From the NCBI GenBank assembly GCA_009617715.1, contig VTFK01000050.1, forward strand, positions 1 to 64,000: a stretch of 64,000 nt of DNA, in the 5' to 3' direction. This document shows, piece by piece, positions 25,016 through 38,500 of the stretch (its first letter is position 1; every line of letters starts with the position of its first letter). Below the pieces are notes generated by a model. It was not told where the DNA came from, did not search any database, and saw nothing but the letters and a program-made list of their open reading frames with translations. Both the position numbers and the translations under genes were made by a program. The DNA comes from Plectrocnemia conspersa (taxonomy: Eukaryota; Arthropoda; Insecta; Trichoptera; Polycentropodidae).

Positions 25016-26240
25016 TAAAATTATTATTGCTGGTGCTGTTGTTGATTTTTCATTATTTCTTTTCTTTTTCCTTATGTATTTGCTCTGAATTAAAATTTAA
25101 ATTCGTTGAATATTCCCTTTCATGTCTTATATTTTTTAAACGTTCAAAAAAAGTCAACTATAATTTGAAAAAAAATTTTAGCACAAACGCGTTGAAAAAC
25201 TTCAATCTGTTCCTTTGAATAGCAATGTTTATTGTTAAAGTACTATCTAGAAAGTGAGTGCTTTTGAAGGCAATGTTCTGCTAATTTTATTTCTTGTTTA
25301 ATATGTATAAAAAATGGTTAAAGGAACTTTTACCTGAATTACATAATATATAGGTACAAATGTAGCTTAGTTTCAGATTCATTATTTAAGGTTGCTTTTT
25401 ACTTTTTTTTATAAATATATTCATGCTATGATTTTTTTCTATGTTGAGCACCTAGGAGAACGATCCTCAGGAATTTGTCCCCTCTCCCCTCCTTTCTTTG
25501 TAGGTTTGGTTACAATAAAAACAAAACGCTCAACATCTCAGATCATATATTGCTTAAAAGAATCAAGAATATATATTAATGGTTCTAGATCTTTAGAGTT
25601 CCATTTTTGGGTTCCAAAACGTCTTCGAGAATTACGATCGCGTCCTCTTTTGATGAGCGTTAGAGCCAGAACGTCCGCACTAGCTAACTCACCTTTGGCT
25701 GACGTCATTCAACTCCTCAATACGCTGGTATTGCACATTGATCTATTCAATGTCAGCTACTAGTAGCTGGTCTGCTTCGAATTATTTCATTTTTATATTT
25801 TCATTATTACAATGCTCAACTTTTTTATTTTGTTATGTATTGTAATAATATTATATGTTGTTTTCTCTCCATCATGGTGTATTAGAGTAAGTTCTTAGAT
25901 GATTAAAATTTAATTAAAATAAATTAACAATAAAATAAACAGATAAACATAAAAAAATCTGTTAAAAATTGTGCATCTTTTTACAAACAAATAATATAAA
26001 ATTAATAAATAAATAAAATGGTCTTCATAAAATATTTTTATTAATTTGACATATTACATACGTATAACAATAATCACATTTAGCAATAACATAGCTTATT
26101 TATTAGTTACATAACTTTGGCGCATTTAACCTAAAACAAAGCATCACTCAATTTCCAACAATTCAGGAAGTCTTGGAAGTGATTGCGACAAATGGCTATA
26201 TAGATATTTTTTTTAAATCACTCTTCTTATATTTTTTATA
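25016..26240. other. Intergenic stretch with a both-strand open region
   Basis: Between 25440 and 25760 both strands are open: a plus-strand frame of about 108 codons ending at 25763, and a minus-strand 56-codon ATG frame (25708-25538). Neither shows a recognised family, so no gene is called. The remainder is AT-rich. Confidence 0.3.
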
Positions 26241-26241
26241 A

Positions 26242-26247
26242 TTTATT
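26242..26247 (-). terminator. Polyadenylation signal of gene 2
   Basis: AATAAA on the minus strand, 70 bases after the gene 2 stop codon, in an AT-rich context. Confidence 0.6.
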
Positions 26248-26316
26248 CTGCCACTTCATATTCTATATATTCGACGTCAGTTTGAATCGTCTTCGGAGTA
26301 GTCTCGACGTGATGCG

Positions 26317-26550
26317 TTATGTACACAGGTCCCCACTGTGGCCGTTGTGCTCGCTGGCCGCAAACACTTCGTCCTCCGAGTGATGCTTCTTACCTCCACC
26401 GCCTCCTCCGCCGGCTTTCTTGCCCCCGCCGCCTCCTCCACCATGCCCGTGCTTATACCCCCATTTCTTGCCCCCCTCTTTCGACGATTTGTGGCCGTAT
26501 TCCGAGTGATGAGCGTGGTGTTGATCGTGTCCCCCTTCCTTCTTGTGACC
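26317..26550 (-). CDS. Gene 2 exon 6 (residues 299-375, stop)
   Basis: Acceptor ATATTACAG. Begins GHKKEGGHDQHHAHHSEYGH and KWGYKHGHG, then two glycine runs separated by KKAG, and ends GDLCT and TAA (26319-26317). It is far GC-richer than its flanks. A strong internal donor-like word (GGAG|GTAAGA) lies in the last glycine run and might allow an alternative end. Confidence 0.85.
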   Translation of the reverse strand, partial: GHKKEGGHDQHHAHHSEYGHKSSKEGGKKWGYKHGHGGGGGGGKKAGGGGGGGKKHHSEDEVFAASEHNGHSGDLCT

Positions 26551-29500
26551 CTGTAATATTTTTATTAATTGTATTTTTTTCTTTTTACTTAATAATTGGA
26601 AAACTCAAGCGACTATTGTGTATACAGTTTTAATTGGTTCGTTATGTGATAAAATACCACGTCACTAAAACTATTACAGTTTTTACAAGTTTGGTGTGAC
26701 AAACAGTTTCCAATTAAAATTATGCCTTTTTCAACGTTATTGGTTATATTGATAAATAAACGATACCCATTCAATTTTTAGTAAAAACAAGCATGTATTT
26801 TTGGGTATGATATTTTAATTGTTTTTATAAAAGAATGACGTAAATAATATGGTTAATATTATTTAGTTGCAACGAGTCTGTGATGTGACGAAATATATAG
26901 TGATATAGGCAAACAGTTATGTAACATCAAAATGGTCGCGCCCCTATTTATGATAGGGATGACTGGCGAAGTGAAAACAAAAACAGAAATAGCATAATTA
27001 AATTAAATAATAATGATAATGTCAATACCGGTAATACCATTATTGACTGTTCCTTCGATAATACCGGTATTCAAAATTCTATATATTAAGCAGCGGTGTG
27101 CTGGAAGCCGGTTCTTATGATTCTCGCGAAATTCAATTTTTTTTTATATTTTTATGATTTGTCAGTTTAACAACAAATATCAAAACACGGGTTACTTCCT
27201 TTCGGAAAGTATGTGGTTTAAGCAGCGATACTATATTTATATATTATATTTACACGCAGGCAAGCAATTACTTTTTAATCATACCGAACCATCGAGATTA
27301 AAATTTTGTTTCACAACCTGAACATTTCTACTTAATCGACCGTTTGTATAGGTTAAAAGTTTTGGTTTATTACGGGTATTGAACTAATATGTATATATTC
27401 TACATTCAATTTTGAATTAGCTACTGACCCAATTATTAAAAAAATAAACGTTTATTTATGTTGTAAAAATAAAAAATCTATTGCTTTTCTAAATTAAAAA
27501 AATGTCATAAACCTCAGAATATTTAGCGATTTTGGTTCAAATTAAATATAACACGACGTACATTAAAAAAAATATTAGTTCAAACTTTTTAAGTCAAACA
27601 CAATCATTTATATTTATTTTTGTTGTTAAAACCACGAAACAAAAGTAAAATCTCGAGCGTTTCTAATTTTAATTAAGAAAATAAAATTAAAATTGTACCG
27701 GTATTACTGAGAGAAAAACTCAGTCAATACCGGTATTAGCGATTTTGATATTATTTTTATTATTATTTTAATTAATTTGTAATAAGAACACAAAAAAATA
27801 ATTCGAGAACCGCGCATGTTTCACCATGTTTATTGATTAGCAAAACCAAAGTATTCGAGATTGCTCCGATATACTAAATATTTTAATTATATCATTATGT
27901 TTTGTATAAATTTGTGACTTGTATATTTTGTTGTTGATTTATATATCGTTTACAACAAATAAAATGTACCGATTTAAGTAAAACAAAATTCGGTACCATC
28001 GGTATTTTATTTTTGCCCTAATACCGGTATTACCGGTATCACAAACCCTACACATGACCTGGATTTAAGTGAGCTGTAGTAGTTTATTATTAGATATTTT
28101 TAGGTAGCTTGATTTTAATTATTTATCACAAGATTAAACCGTGAGAATAGAAACATTTAGAAAAACCTGAACTGTAATTTTTAAATCGGATTTATGTTGT
28201 ATTTATATAAAAATCACTAATTTCAATTTCCCAGACACGATAGAAATATAATAACGCAAAGGTTTATATGAGCCCGAGTCCTTTAAGTATTAGTCAACCA
28301 ACCATAGCACTAATCTATAACACAGAATAACATTTAGTACTTGAAAAAATAGAACATATATACGTATATCTACTTTATATTATAATATATGTAATTATTA
28401 TTGTTAATGTTGTTGTATATTTACTTAACCAGTTTATATTTACTTGTATATAATAACAATTAAGTACTAACTGTTATAAACGCATTATAATAATTGAAAA
28501 ACTTGATTAAAAGTTTCTGATAAAGCAGACGAAAATCAGCGCTCAAGTTTTATTAGCGGAATAATTACTTTTTTAATAATTGGCTACGACTTTGTTTTCA
28601 ATCTAATAAATATTAAAATATTCAAGTACATTTATAGCGATGTTTATATAGCGTTACAAACTTAAAATTCTCTTCTCGACTATGCTAATGTACCTCGGGA
28701 AATTATCGCGAAGCAGATAGCGTTTATAAAAATGTCCTTAAAGACCTTTTTTTTCTCATGTTTTTCTTTAGGACGGTAGTCGCATTTTTAGTTTTCAACT
28801 TTAATGGAATTTGCATTATCTCTCGACAAAAGTACGTTGGCCTTACTTCCGCGAAGATGCTAAGCAAAAGGCATTATACATCCATAGAATTAAAAAAATG
28901 GCCTAGAATGCGCCCAGAAGCAGTGAGCTTGGTGGAATTGTAGGAGTATTTACAGCTAATGAAAATTGATTGCCACGCCAAGGGTAATTAATACCATATA
29001 TATTTATTAATTCGCCCCCTTTGTTTCGGCTCTATTACTTCGGTATTGAATTACCGTAAATTTACAACCTTCATTCGACAAAGATTTAGAGGTATAACTA
29101 GGTATTTCACCGTGAAAGCGTTGCAATAATTAACAATTAACTAGAAAAGAGTTGTACTCCAATGACCAAAATTTAATTTTTATATATTTAAAATTAGTAT
29201 TCGTTGCTATAAATAAGAATTACCTTTTTATCGTTGTAGTGTCCACCCTTTTCGTGGTGTCCCTTTTTGCCTTTATCTCCATGGTGATGCTCCTTCTTCA
29301 AATGCCCACCTTTAGACTTTCCGCCCTGAAAATAAAAATAAAATATTTTTAAATATAATAAATATAATAAAATCAGTCAAAAAATAGTTGGTAAATATAT
29401 ATAGAATCACATTTTAGTAGTAGTAATTAGTCTTGTTTTCTATGTAGTAAAGAAACATTATGACTATTTTTTTTATTACGAAATTCTTAGTTCATCGCGA

Positions 29501-32500
29501 GTTTTATACAATAGTATATATTATATTTCATCTTTTTCACCTATCCAAAAGGCTTTTGAATATTTTTTTAATGCAAATACATATTTTGGTATTTTAAATC
29601 AAATTTGTATTTTTACTAAATTTAGTAACAAGTTAATAGTTGCATTTTTTAAGGATTAATATTCATTAGAAAAATATGTTCGAACGCATTATATTTACAA
29701 ATTTTTAAAACACTCAAAGATACGTCAAAATATGTTTTTCCTAATTAATAAATTACATAAGAAAAACATATTTTGACGTATCAAAGATACGTCAAAATAT
29801 GTTTTTCCTAATTAATTTTATTATATGAACTTCTTGTGACTTACATATTAAATATATTTTTTGAAGCGTTACACAAATAATTTTGTTTGCATGATTTACG
29901 ATTATATGGCAAAAAAATTATTTATATACAGTTCATTGCTTTTTTTTAATTAGTAAAAGTACAAATATAAATCAAAAGTAAAATCGTTACAAAACAAATT
30001 TTAGAAATAAAAATCGTAGCTTTTGATATAATATGATTAAAAGTATATTTTTAATTTAAGTAAAATGAAGTAATGTTTAAATTTAGGTTATTGAATTTTA
30101 AAATGAGCGAAAGTAAAAATTGAAAGAAAAAGTAAAATCATTACAAAAATAATAATCAAAGCTTTCAAACGAATTCGCTAAAATGTTTTTATTGATTTAC
30201 TTTAATATAAATAAATTAAGTATCTATTTAATATAAATAAATTAAGTTATTGTGCAAATATTAATATTTATGGGTTTTAAAATTAGCAAAAGTATAAATA
30301 GAAAAAAAATCGATACTAAACTATTTTCAAAAATAGTAATTGAAGCTTTTAAACATATTCGATAATATTATTTTAATGGATTATTTAAACATATTAGGAT
30401 TTAAAGTATGCATTTAATTTTATTAAATTAAGTTATTGTTATGATTTTAATTAGGAATTTAAAATGAGCATAAGTATTAGTTTAAAGAAAAGGTTAAATC
30501 ACTACAAAACTAATAGCAAAAATCATTTTAAAATTATTTTAATGAATTTAAGTATATAATTATTTAATTGGATTTGATTTAAAATTAGGAAAAGTATAAA
30601 TTAAAAGAAGCAGTGACTACTAAACTATTTAAAAAAATAATTATTAAAGCTTTTAAGCAAAAACACTTATTATGATTTAAAGTATTTATTTAATTTAATT
30701 AGATTCAGTTAATGTTTCAAATTAAACTTGCGTTTTGAAAACAAGCCCTTGAAAAGATCGCGATTGACTACGATAAAAAACTATAACCAAAAATCAAAAA
30801 AATTTTTTTTTGAAATATATAGGGTTTTTTGTCGTCATCAGAAAGCAATTATAATAGCTTTGGAGATGGATTGTACCACTCACAGCACTAACAATAACAA
30901 TAACACTTTAATGACTACTCTGTATCGGACTTAACTGCCTGCTACAACATTTTTAAGTTACTATGGTTATTGTGAGTTCGACACTGCCGCCCGATACTGA
31001 AACCTAAACTTGTACAATTAAAATATAAAATAATAAATTTAAAGAAATATATTTAAATTCATTGTCATCGGAGTGATACGATATATATTGTTTAAAAAAA
31101 TCTACGATATCTAAAAGTATTTATAAAATATGCATATGGTTATAAGCTAACTGAATATACGTACATATTTGTATAATATGGATTTTGCATTTTTCAAACA
31201 GTTAAGCTTCTAAAAGCCGAAGGATAACGTAAGGTCTATTGATTAAAGTTCATGAGACATTTTAATCCTTGTTACTTAGCTATCTTCTCTATCATACAGG
31301 GATTACGTCTTGGCGTATGTTCCTAATATATTTCAATATTCACCATACCTATAGTTAAAGCCACATAATAATCATAAATAAAAAATCATATTACCTTGTG
31401 ACTATCATGTTCTTGATGGAATCCTCCATGCTTCTCTTCTTCACCGCCACCGTGGTCTTCCTCGAAGAATTCTACTTTCTTCTCATATTCGTCCTTCTTG
31501 TGTATGTCGTGTGATCCTTTAGTACCGTGACCTTTTGAGTACTTTCCGGATTCTTCATACTATAATAATAAAAAAGCATTAAACATTCCGAGCACCTATT
31601 AATTGCCACACCACAATTGACTCACATTCTAGTGGGCAATAAATAGGAATTACGAAATATATTGCCCACGAACGTAACGCCACACGAATGGACGTCGTAA
31701 ATAATATTCACTTATCTATATCGTATATGGTGCGTTTGGCATATTTTCTGTATGTGGGTCAGATATGTCAGAAAGCCGAGATTTAAATCCCTTATGTCGT
31801 TATGGTGATGAATCAAATCCCGGAACGGATACATCGAAAAACAAACACAAGAGGAAGGCGGATTTGGTTTTATCCCATGAATAAGAATGAATACTTTGAC
31901 CTTTCATCTCATCCCAACTAAAAAAATATTTTTGTTGATTGTATGTCGCTTGATAAAGTTTGTTATTTGTAATTTTAATTACCAGTCAATACTTTTCTTT
32001 AATTATTTTTAATATAACTTTCATAGCAATTGTAATGTGGCTTTTGCAAAAATCATTATTAATCGATACTTAGCATTTTCATTTTGGCTTAAAGAAAGTT
32101 ATTCTATACTAACAATATATGACAGAATGACTATCTTTATAGGTTGAAACACCTGTTAAACTGTTTTTTGCTTAAGAAACTGTTATTTAAAAAACAATAA
32201 TAATTCAGTACCTAATATTTTACTATTATTAATACATATTATTTTAAAACAAATATAATAAAATTGTTTTACATATGGTTTAAAATAATTTAAATGGTAA
32301 AATAGCAATAGAATTAATTGTAAAATCTTTACAATTAATTCTATTGCTATCAATTTCAATGGTGATGATAATTTTTACTGTTTTTGTCTACATTGAGTCA
32401 AATTTCATTAGTAATTTGAATACATATTTATTTTAATTTACTGTAATAATTAGAGTAAATCGTTTAAGAGGTTCTAAAAATGAGCAATTAATTAAATATT

Positions 32501-35500
32501 AACCAATCTTCGTACTACTTAATTATTAAATAAATTTTAATGTTTCTCTTTAAGTATTAGTGACTAGTTTGTAACATCATTTTAGCTTTAAATATATAAT
32601 TTTAATACTAACTATCTCGTCTTTGTATCAAACCATATAATGTATCAGATAAACCTGAAATATTAAACTTTTTTTTAACAATATACATATAACTATTTTT
32701 ATTATAGTTGTATGTCTTAATTAATGATAGGCTTTACAGTTTATTTAACGAATGAAATAAATCTATTTTTTTTTCTAATTTTAGGTAGAACTGATCGCTT
32801 TTTGCTTTCATATGAAATATTTCTAATTTAAAATTAAAAAAAGTTTTAGCGCTTACTTCTTACTATATAATAAAAAAGTAATATAAAAAAGATCTTTTAA
32901 AGTACAAAATTATAAAAATGGATTGTTATTAAATAGTGAAAGTAAAACTTTTGATTCATATTTAAAAATAATTTAAATATACATAAAACATATTTCTGTT
33001 TAATTGTAATATTTCGTTTAAAAATATTTTTTTTTTCACAATTTATATTGAATATTAATAATGCCAACAATATTTTGTGGCAATAACTGTACATTCTATA
33101 AAAAAAGTTAAATATTTAAATAAAATAAGATAATCTTGAATGTATTATTAAAATAATATATTAAGATACACTATTCTCCCGATTTATGCTTTCTTTGAAT
33201 TATTAAGTAAACAAGCAAAATTGTCAGCGACACGCGTTTCTAAGCAACTCAGGATACACTGCATGGACAGTGGGAGCGGTTGCAGATGTAGGTCAAGTGT
33301 GAATAAGTCATTAATTAATCCATATTTTTATATATTGCAGTATGGAAGCAAATATTTTAATAAATAAAAATTTAATCTGAATAAATCGAGGGATTAGTGT
33401 ATATAATTTAATTATTAGAAACATATTAATTTTGTTAGAAGAGCTGACAGGCTAATAAAAATTACAATTATTGAAATTATACCTTTGAAATTATATACTT
33501 AAAATAAAAAAGCACACAATAATATTAAGGCGATAAAGTATAATATTAAATTTAAAATTGAATGGAAATATAAGAGCAATTGTATTATATTGGTAATCCC
33601 GGAATTAATGTCGTTTTTTTAATAGGCAACTTTGGCTTAGTATTTTTGGGTCCGATGAGCAGTGAAGACGTGTGTTGTAATTTTTTTCTTCTCTGTCATC
33701 CTTTGCCTTTCTTTTAAACAAAAAAAAACTTTTCTACCCCATTTTTTACAAACAATGGCAGAGACGTGTCCTTCGGAAACACATTTAAGAAACTGTATGC
33801 TATTTTCGTTCATTCAAAAAAAAACTGCGACAGAAGCAACAGAAAATTTACGATGATATACTGGACAAAAAAGTGCCAAAAAAAATTTCCAACGGGCAAT
33901 CTCGATTTGAAGGAAAAGACGGCCCATTGGATAGTCCAGCTCTAAAGGCGGAAATCGAAGCAAAATCCGATTATGACCATTGATGAATTATCGAAGAAAA
34001 ATTCACGGTCGAACACCCATCGTTATCTTGAGAAACTGCGAAAAGTTAAAAATAAGGTATCTCGGTTCCTCACGCGCTCACCGACGCAACAAAGCTCAAC
34101 GCCTCAACACATGCAAAATACTGCAAGAAAAGCAACATTTTACCCCGTTTCTCCATGACTTTATCACCAGAGACGAAAAATGGGTTCTTTATCATGATAT
34201 AAAAAAATAGAAACAATGGTTAAATCGAGGTCAAACCCCAATTCCTAACACCAAAACCAGACTACATCCTCGGAAAGCATTATTGTGTGTGTGTGGTGGG
34301 ATTCGAAAGGTGTAATTTATTATGATGTTTTAAAACAAGGGCAAACTGTTACTGCAATTGTGAACAGATGGACAAATTAAAACGACGTTACAAAAAAATT
34401 AGGACCTGCTCTTGTAAATAAAAGTAATGTCATTCTTCAACATGATAACGCCCAGCCGCATGTTGCCGATATTACCCGCAAAAAAATCCAGGACCTTAGC
34501 TGGGATGTTTTATTGCATCCACCCTATTCTCTGGACTTGGTACCGAGCAACTTTCACTTATTTCGCTTTTAGAAACGCAATTAGGGGAACAAAAAAAATT
34601 CGACAATTCGACAAAAAACTGAAATCGGGTCTTTCGGAGTTCTTCGAATCTAAACCAAAAAAGCCTTTATGAATAAGGAATTTTAGATCTAGTAACAAGA
34701 TGGCAAAGAGTCGTAGATAACACTAGAAATTACTTTGTATTAAAAAAATATTAAATAATTGAAAAAAAAAATAAGTTTGAGTTTTAATAAAAAACGACAT
34801 TAATTCCGGGATTACCTAATACTTTCGAATAAAAATGTTTTCATTGCTAATTAAGAATATAAACGTATTTGCTATTAAACGATACAAATTAAAATTATAA
34901 TGCTATTTTAAATTATTTTTAGCCATTTAATACTGAAACATGTTTGTTAAAGAGTTAAATAAAATACAACGTTTTGAAAAACGACAATATTAATGTAAAT
35001 TTAAGTCTTTTAATGACAAATAATTTAATAGGATTATCTTATAAATAGTTTAACGCTTTTTTAATAATATTTTTAAAATATAAATATTATATATTAATTT
35101 TAAAAGTAGCTTAACTATAAAATAGAGCTCAAAGTAGATAAACAATCAAAGCTAATGTATACGTATAATATATTACCATCCGACCCGCATCTCATATTTT
35201 TATTTATTAATGCAAATATTTATAATATATTCCCAAATTTATTTACAAGGGTGTTGAATATAAAAAGGGATTTTTCCCATTAGTAAAAAAAAAAACACGT
35301 CAACTCGTTATACCTCAGCCTTTTTTTGTCCCTTCTCGCCTTTTTTGTGCTCAGCGTGATGACCGGTCTCCTCGTGGGACTTTTTCTCGTGTCCTCCCTT
35401 GTCTTCGTAATGCCCCGAGTGGCCCTCTTTATCGTGATGGCCCTTTTGACCTTTCGAGTGCTTGTGGTTGCCCTTTGAAATGAAAACAGTGTTTAATTCG

Positions 35501-38500
35501 CGACGATGGCATGCTTAAAGCGCAATCGATAAGCTGCGAAACCATACCTTGTATCCCTTATCCCCCTTTTCACCGTGCTTCGAGTGATGTTCGGACTTGT
35601 GCTCCTTTCCACCTCCTAAAACATAAGTTAATTATATAAAGTAAAAGCATATCATAGTGTTTCGGTACAAATAAAATATTTGTATATGTATATTTTGATC
35701 AAATTTTGCGCTTCGCAATCAGCTAACTCGATTGTTCCGACAAACTTGTTTTTCTTTATAGTTTTCGTTTTTCAATTCGGAATCCACAGATCGACTAGCA
35801 GCTTTTGTGTTATTGAACGTCGAACCGTTGTACGGCAGAAAGTCAGAAATTGAAACTGTTGCCAGTTCCAGCGGAGCGGAAATGAGAATAGCTCAGATAT
35901 GTCCAGAGCCGAGAGAAATCATTAGCGGATTTGATTCGTGTTAACGGATCCGTTACGGCTTAACGCTCCGTTTAATAACGACTTTCAATCAAAACCTGGT
36001 AGAGGCATGACGCTCGGAAAATTCGGAAAATGTTGCTCAAAAATCGCATCTCGTAAACCAGCGATTTTCAACTGAGCGTAAACTATACAAATATATTTGA
36101 TAGACCTCTTTTTATTTATCCACTTACTTCAAAAGATATTAGATAAAATATTAATAAATATATAACATTGTTCTTTTCGCAAAATTTTATTACACTCTCT
36201 TATATAATTAGATTCATTAAAAATGTAATTTAACATTAAATTTCTGTTCAAACCTTCAGGTGAAACGTGATTAAATATCCTAATCAGTAACATATATTAT
36301 TTATATTATTATGTTTGTAAAACTAATTATCGTTAATTGTATTAAACAAAGCGTTTTATAAAAAAATAATAATAATTCAATATGATAAATCGTGGCTACA
36401 GAGTTATTATGGCTGTCCACCCAAATAATATTACTCAAAAAAAATAGTCGAACATAACCTGATTTTATATCAGTGATATGCAATTTATTTAAAATGAAAA
36501 TAATGTAAATATGATAATAAATCATCTATAAAAATATTGAAATTATTGCGTCTTCTAAATATTAAAATTGTATTTTATTTTCCACTTCTCTTCTATTGAT
36601 TAAAATTTAAATTAACTTCTTAAAATAAATTTATATAATTTATATATTTATATGTACCTCTTCTTTATATGTAACCATTTTAATTATAAATTATACATTT
36701 CATCTTTTTATTTATTTAAATAAGATTTCACAACGTTTATTATATTGCCAAATAATTATGGTGAATATATATATATTTAATAATTTTAATATTTTAAAAT
36801 AATCTCATTCATAAATTAAAATTTTTAATTTATTCAAAATTGTATTTACTTATTTTATTTCATAGCAATAAATTTGAAATTTCACTATTTTTTCAAGTCA
36901 ATAACATTTGTCGTTATACCATTTATAATTTTAACTAATTTTTTATCATATCTTATTCAAATTATAGTAATTTAAACTATTGCTTAAGTGAGATTAAGAT
37001 CTCACTAACTTAATTCATCTATAAATTATCCATAAACAATATTTAAAGTAACATTAACTATACTATTTCTTTTTAATTTTATTGCTTCAAATTTTAAAAT
37101 ATATGTTTTAGTTATTTACATTTGAACTGTAACAACCAACGTTTTATTTTATATTTTTATTTTTACAAAATTGTAAAAATTAAAATGGTTATTTTTATAA
37201 TAATGGTTAATTTTAGCAATAAAATAAATGATTTATGAAAAAGGCAAGAAATAACATTCATTTAACGCGATTTTTCATGGCTACTGAGTCATTATGGCTG
37301 ACCGCTCATAAGATTTAAAATGTTATTTTCTGTATTAAACTTTTTTTAATAAAAAAATAAAAATTAATTTGGTTTTTTTATTAAAAAAATACATTTTCAC
37401 TTCAATTTTATATACTAATTTCTTCTAATCAAAATTCTATAATTAACTAATTTGAAATAAATGTTTGATATAAAAATATATATTATCTGAGAGTAGATTA
37501 ATTTAAAACCTTCTCACTACATTCATAATATAACAAAAATATTAATGGTCCTAAATCATTTCACTGTGGTATTCTATGAGATATTACAATTTCTCTTAAC
37601 GTATTTATTTTTTTTAATTTAATTTTTTGGTTATTAATCAATATATATATTTTAACTATTGGCCAATTTATTTTTTATATACATCTATTGAACAAACTTT
37701 AACTTAAAAAAATAAAATATCTCAAAAGTTAAAATAACAACGTTCTATCGTCTATGCAAATCTAGATATTTTCATATTTAATATTTTACTATTATTAAAA
37801 AGGGGGCCAAAAATCCCCATAGAAATTTTTTTTTTACTGTAACTTTTTAATTACTATCATTTAAAGGTTTTTAAAAAGTAGTTTTGATAGTAAAATCATT
37901 AAAAATTTCACTAGTGAATAAAATGTAAAATCAAAATGTCTCTATAAAGACCAATTAAAACAAACTATGTTTATTTAAATAAAATTTTGATATTATTTTA
38001 AACATATATTTTATTAACTAATCAAATAAATATAATAAAATAAAATAATTTATAGATATTTAACATATTTTTAAAATTCAATAATTTTAGTATTTATTTG
38101 TAAGATATAAATAAATAAAAAATTATATAATACCAAAATCCAGACATTCTTTTCTAAATTGCTTTCTATTTATACGTTGAATTTGTAAAAAATATAATAC
38201 AATTTTTCATTGAATTTTAAAATATAGAACTGAAAAGATTTTTTTTAGTGAATTCTTGTTTGTAGATTTTTTTTCCCTGAGATATTTGTTTTCGTTCCTT
38301 ACAAATTCTTTACATACAAAAATTGATTATTTTAAATTTATATAACACAAAATATTCATTACACATTATTCATATAATTCAAAGCAGTTTTCGAGGAAAA
38401 TCTGTGTTATAAAACAAATTTTAACTTGCTTTCACTGTTTTGGCTTCATTTAATAAAGCCGTTTTTTCTATGTTTCTTTACACTTATTGTTGCTTTTAAT

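Noticed and set aside
26319..26633. Plus-strand 104-codon Pro/Arg/Ser-rich frame opposite gene 2 exon 6
   Set aside because: Complement of the Gly/His/Lys codons of exon 6; the minus-strand reading aligns with gene 1 and has proper splice sites.
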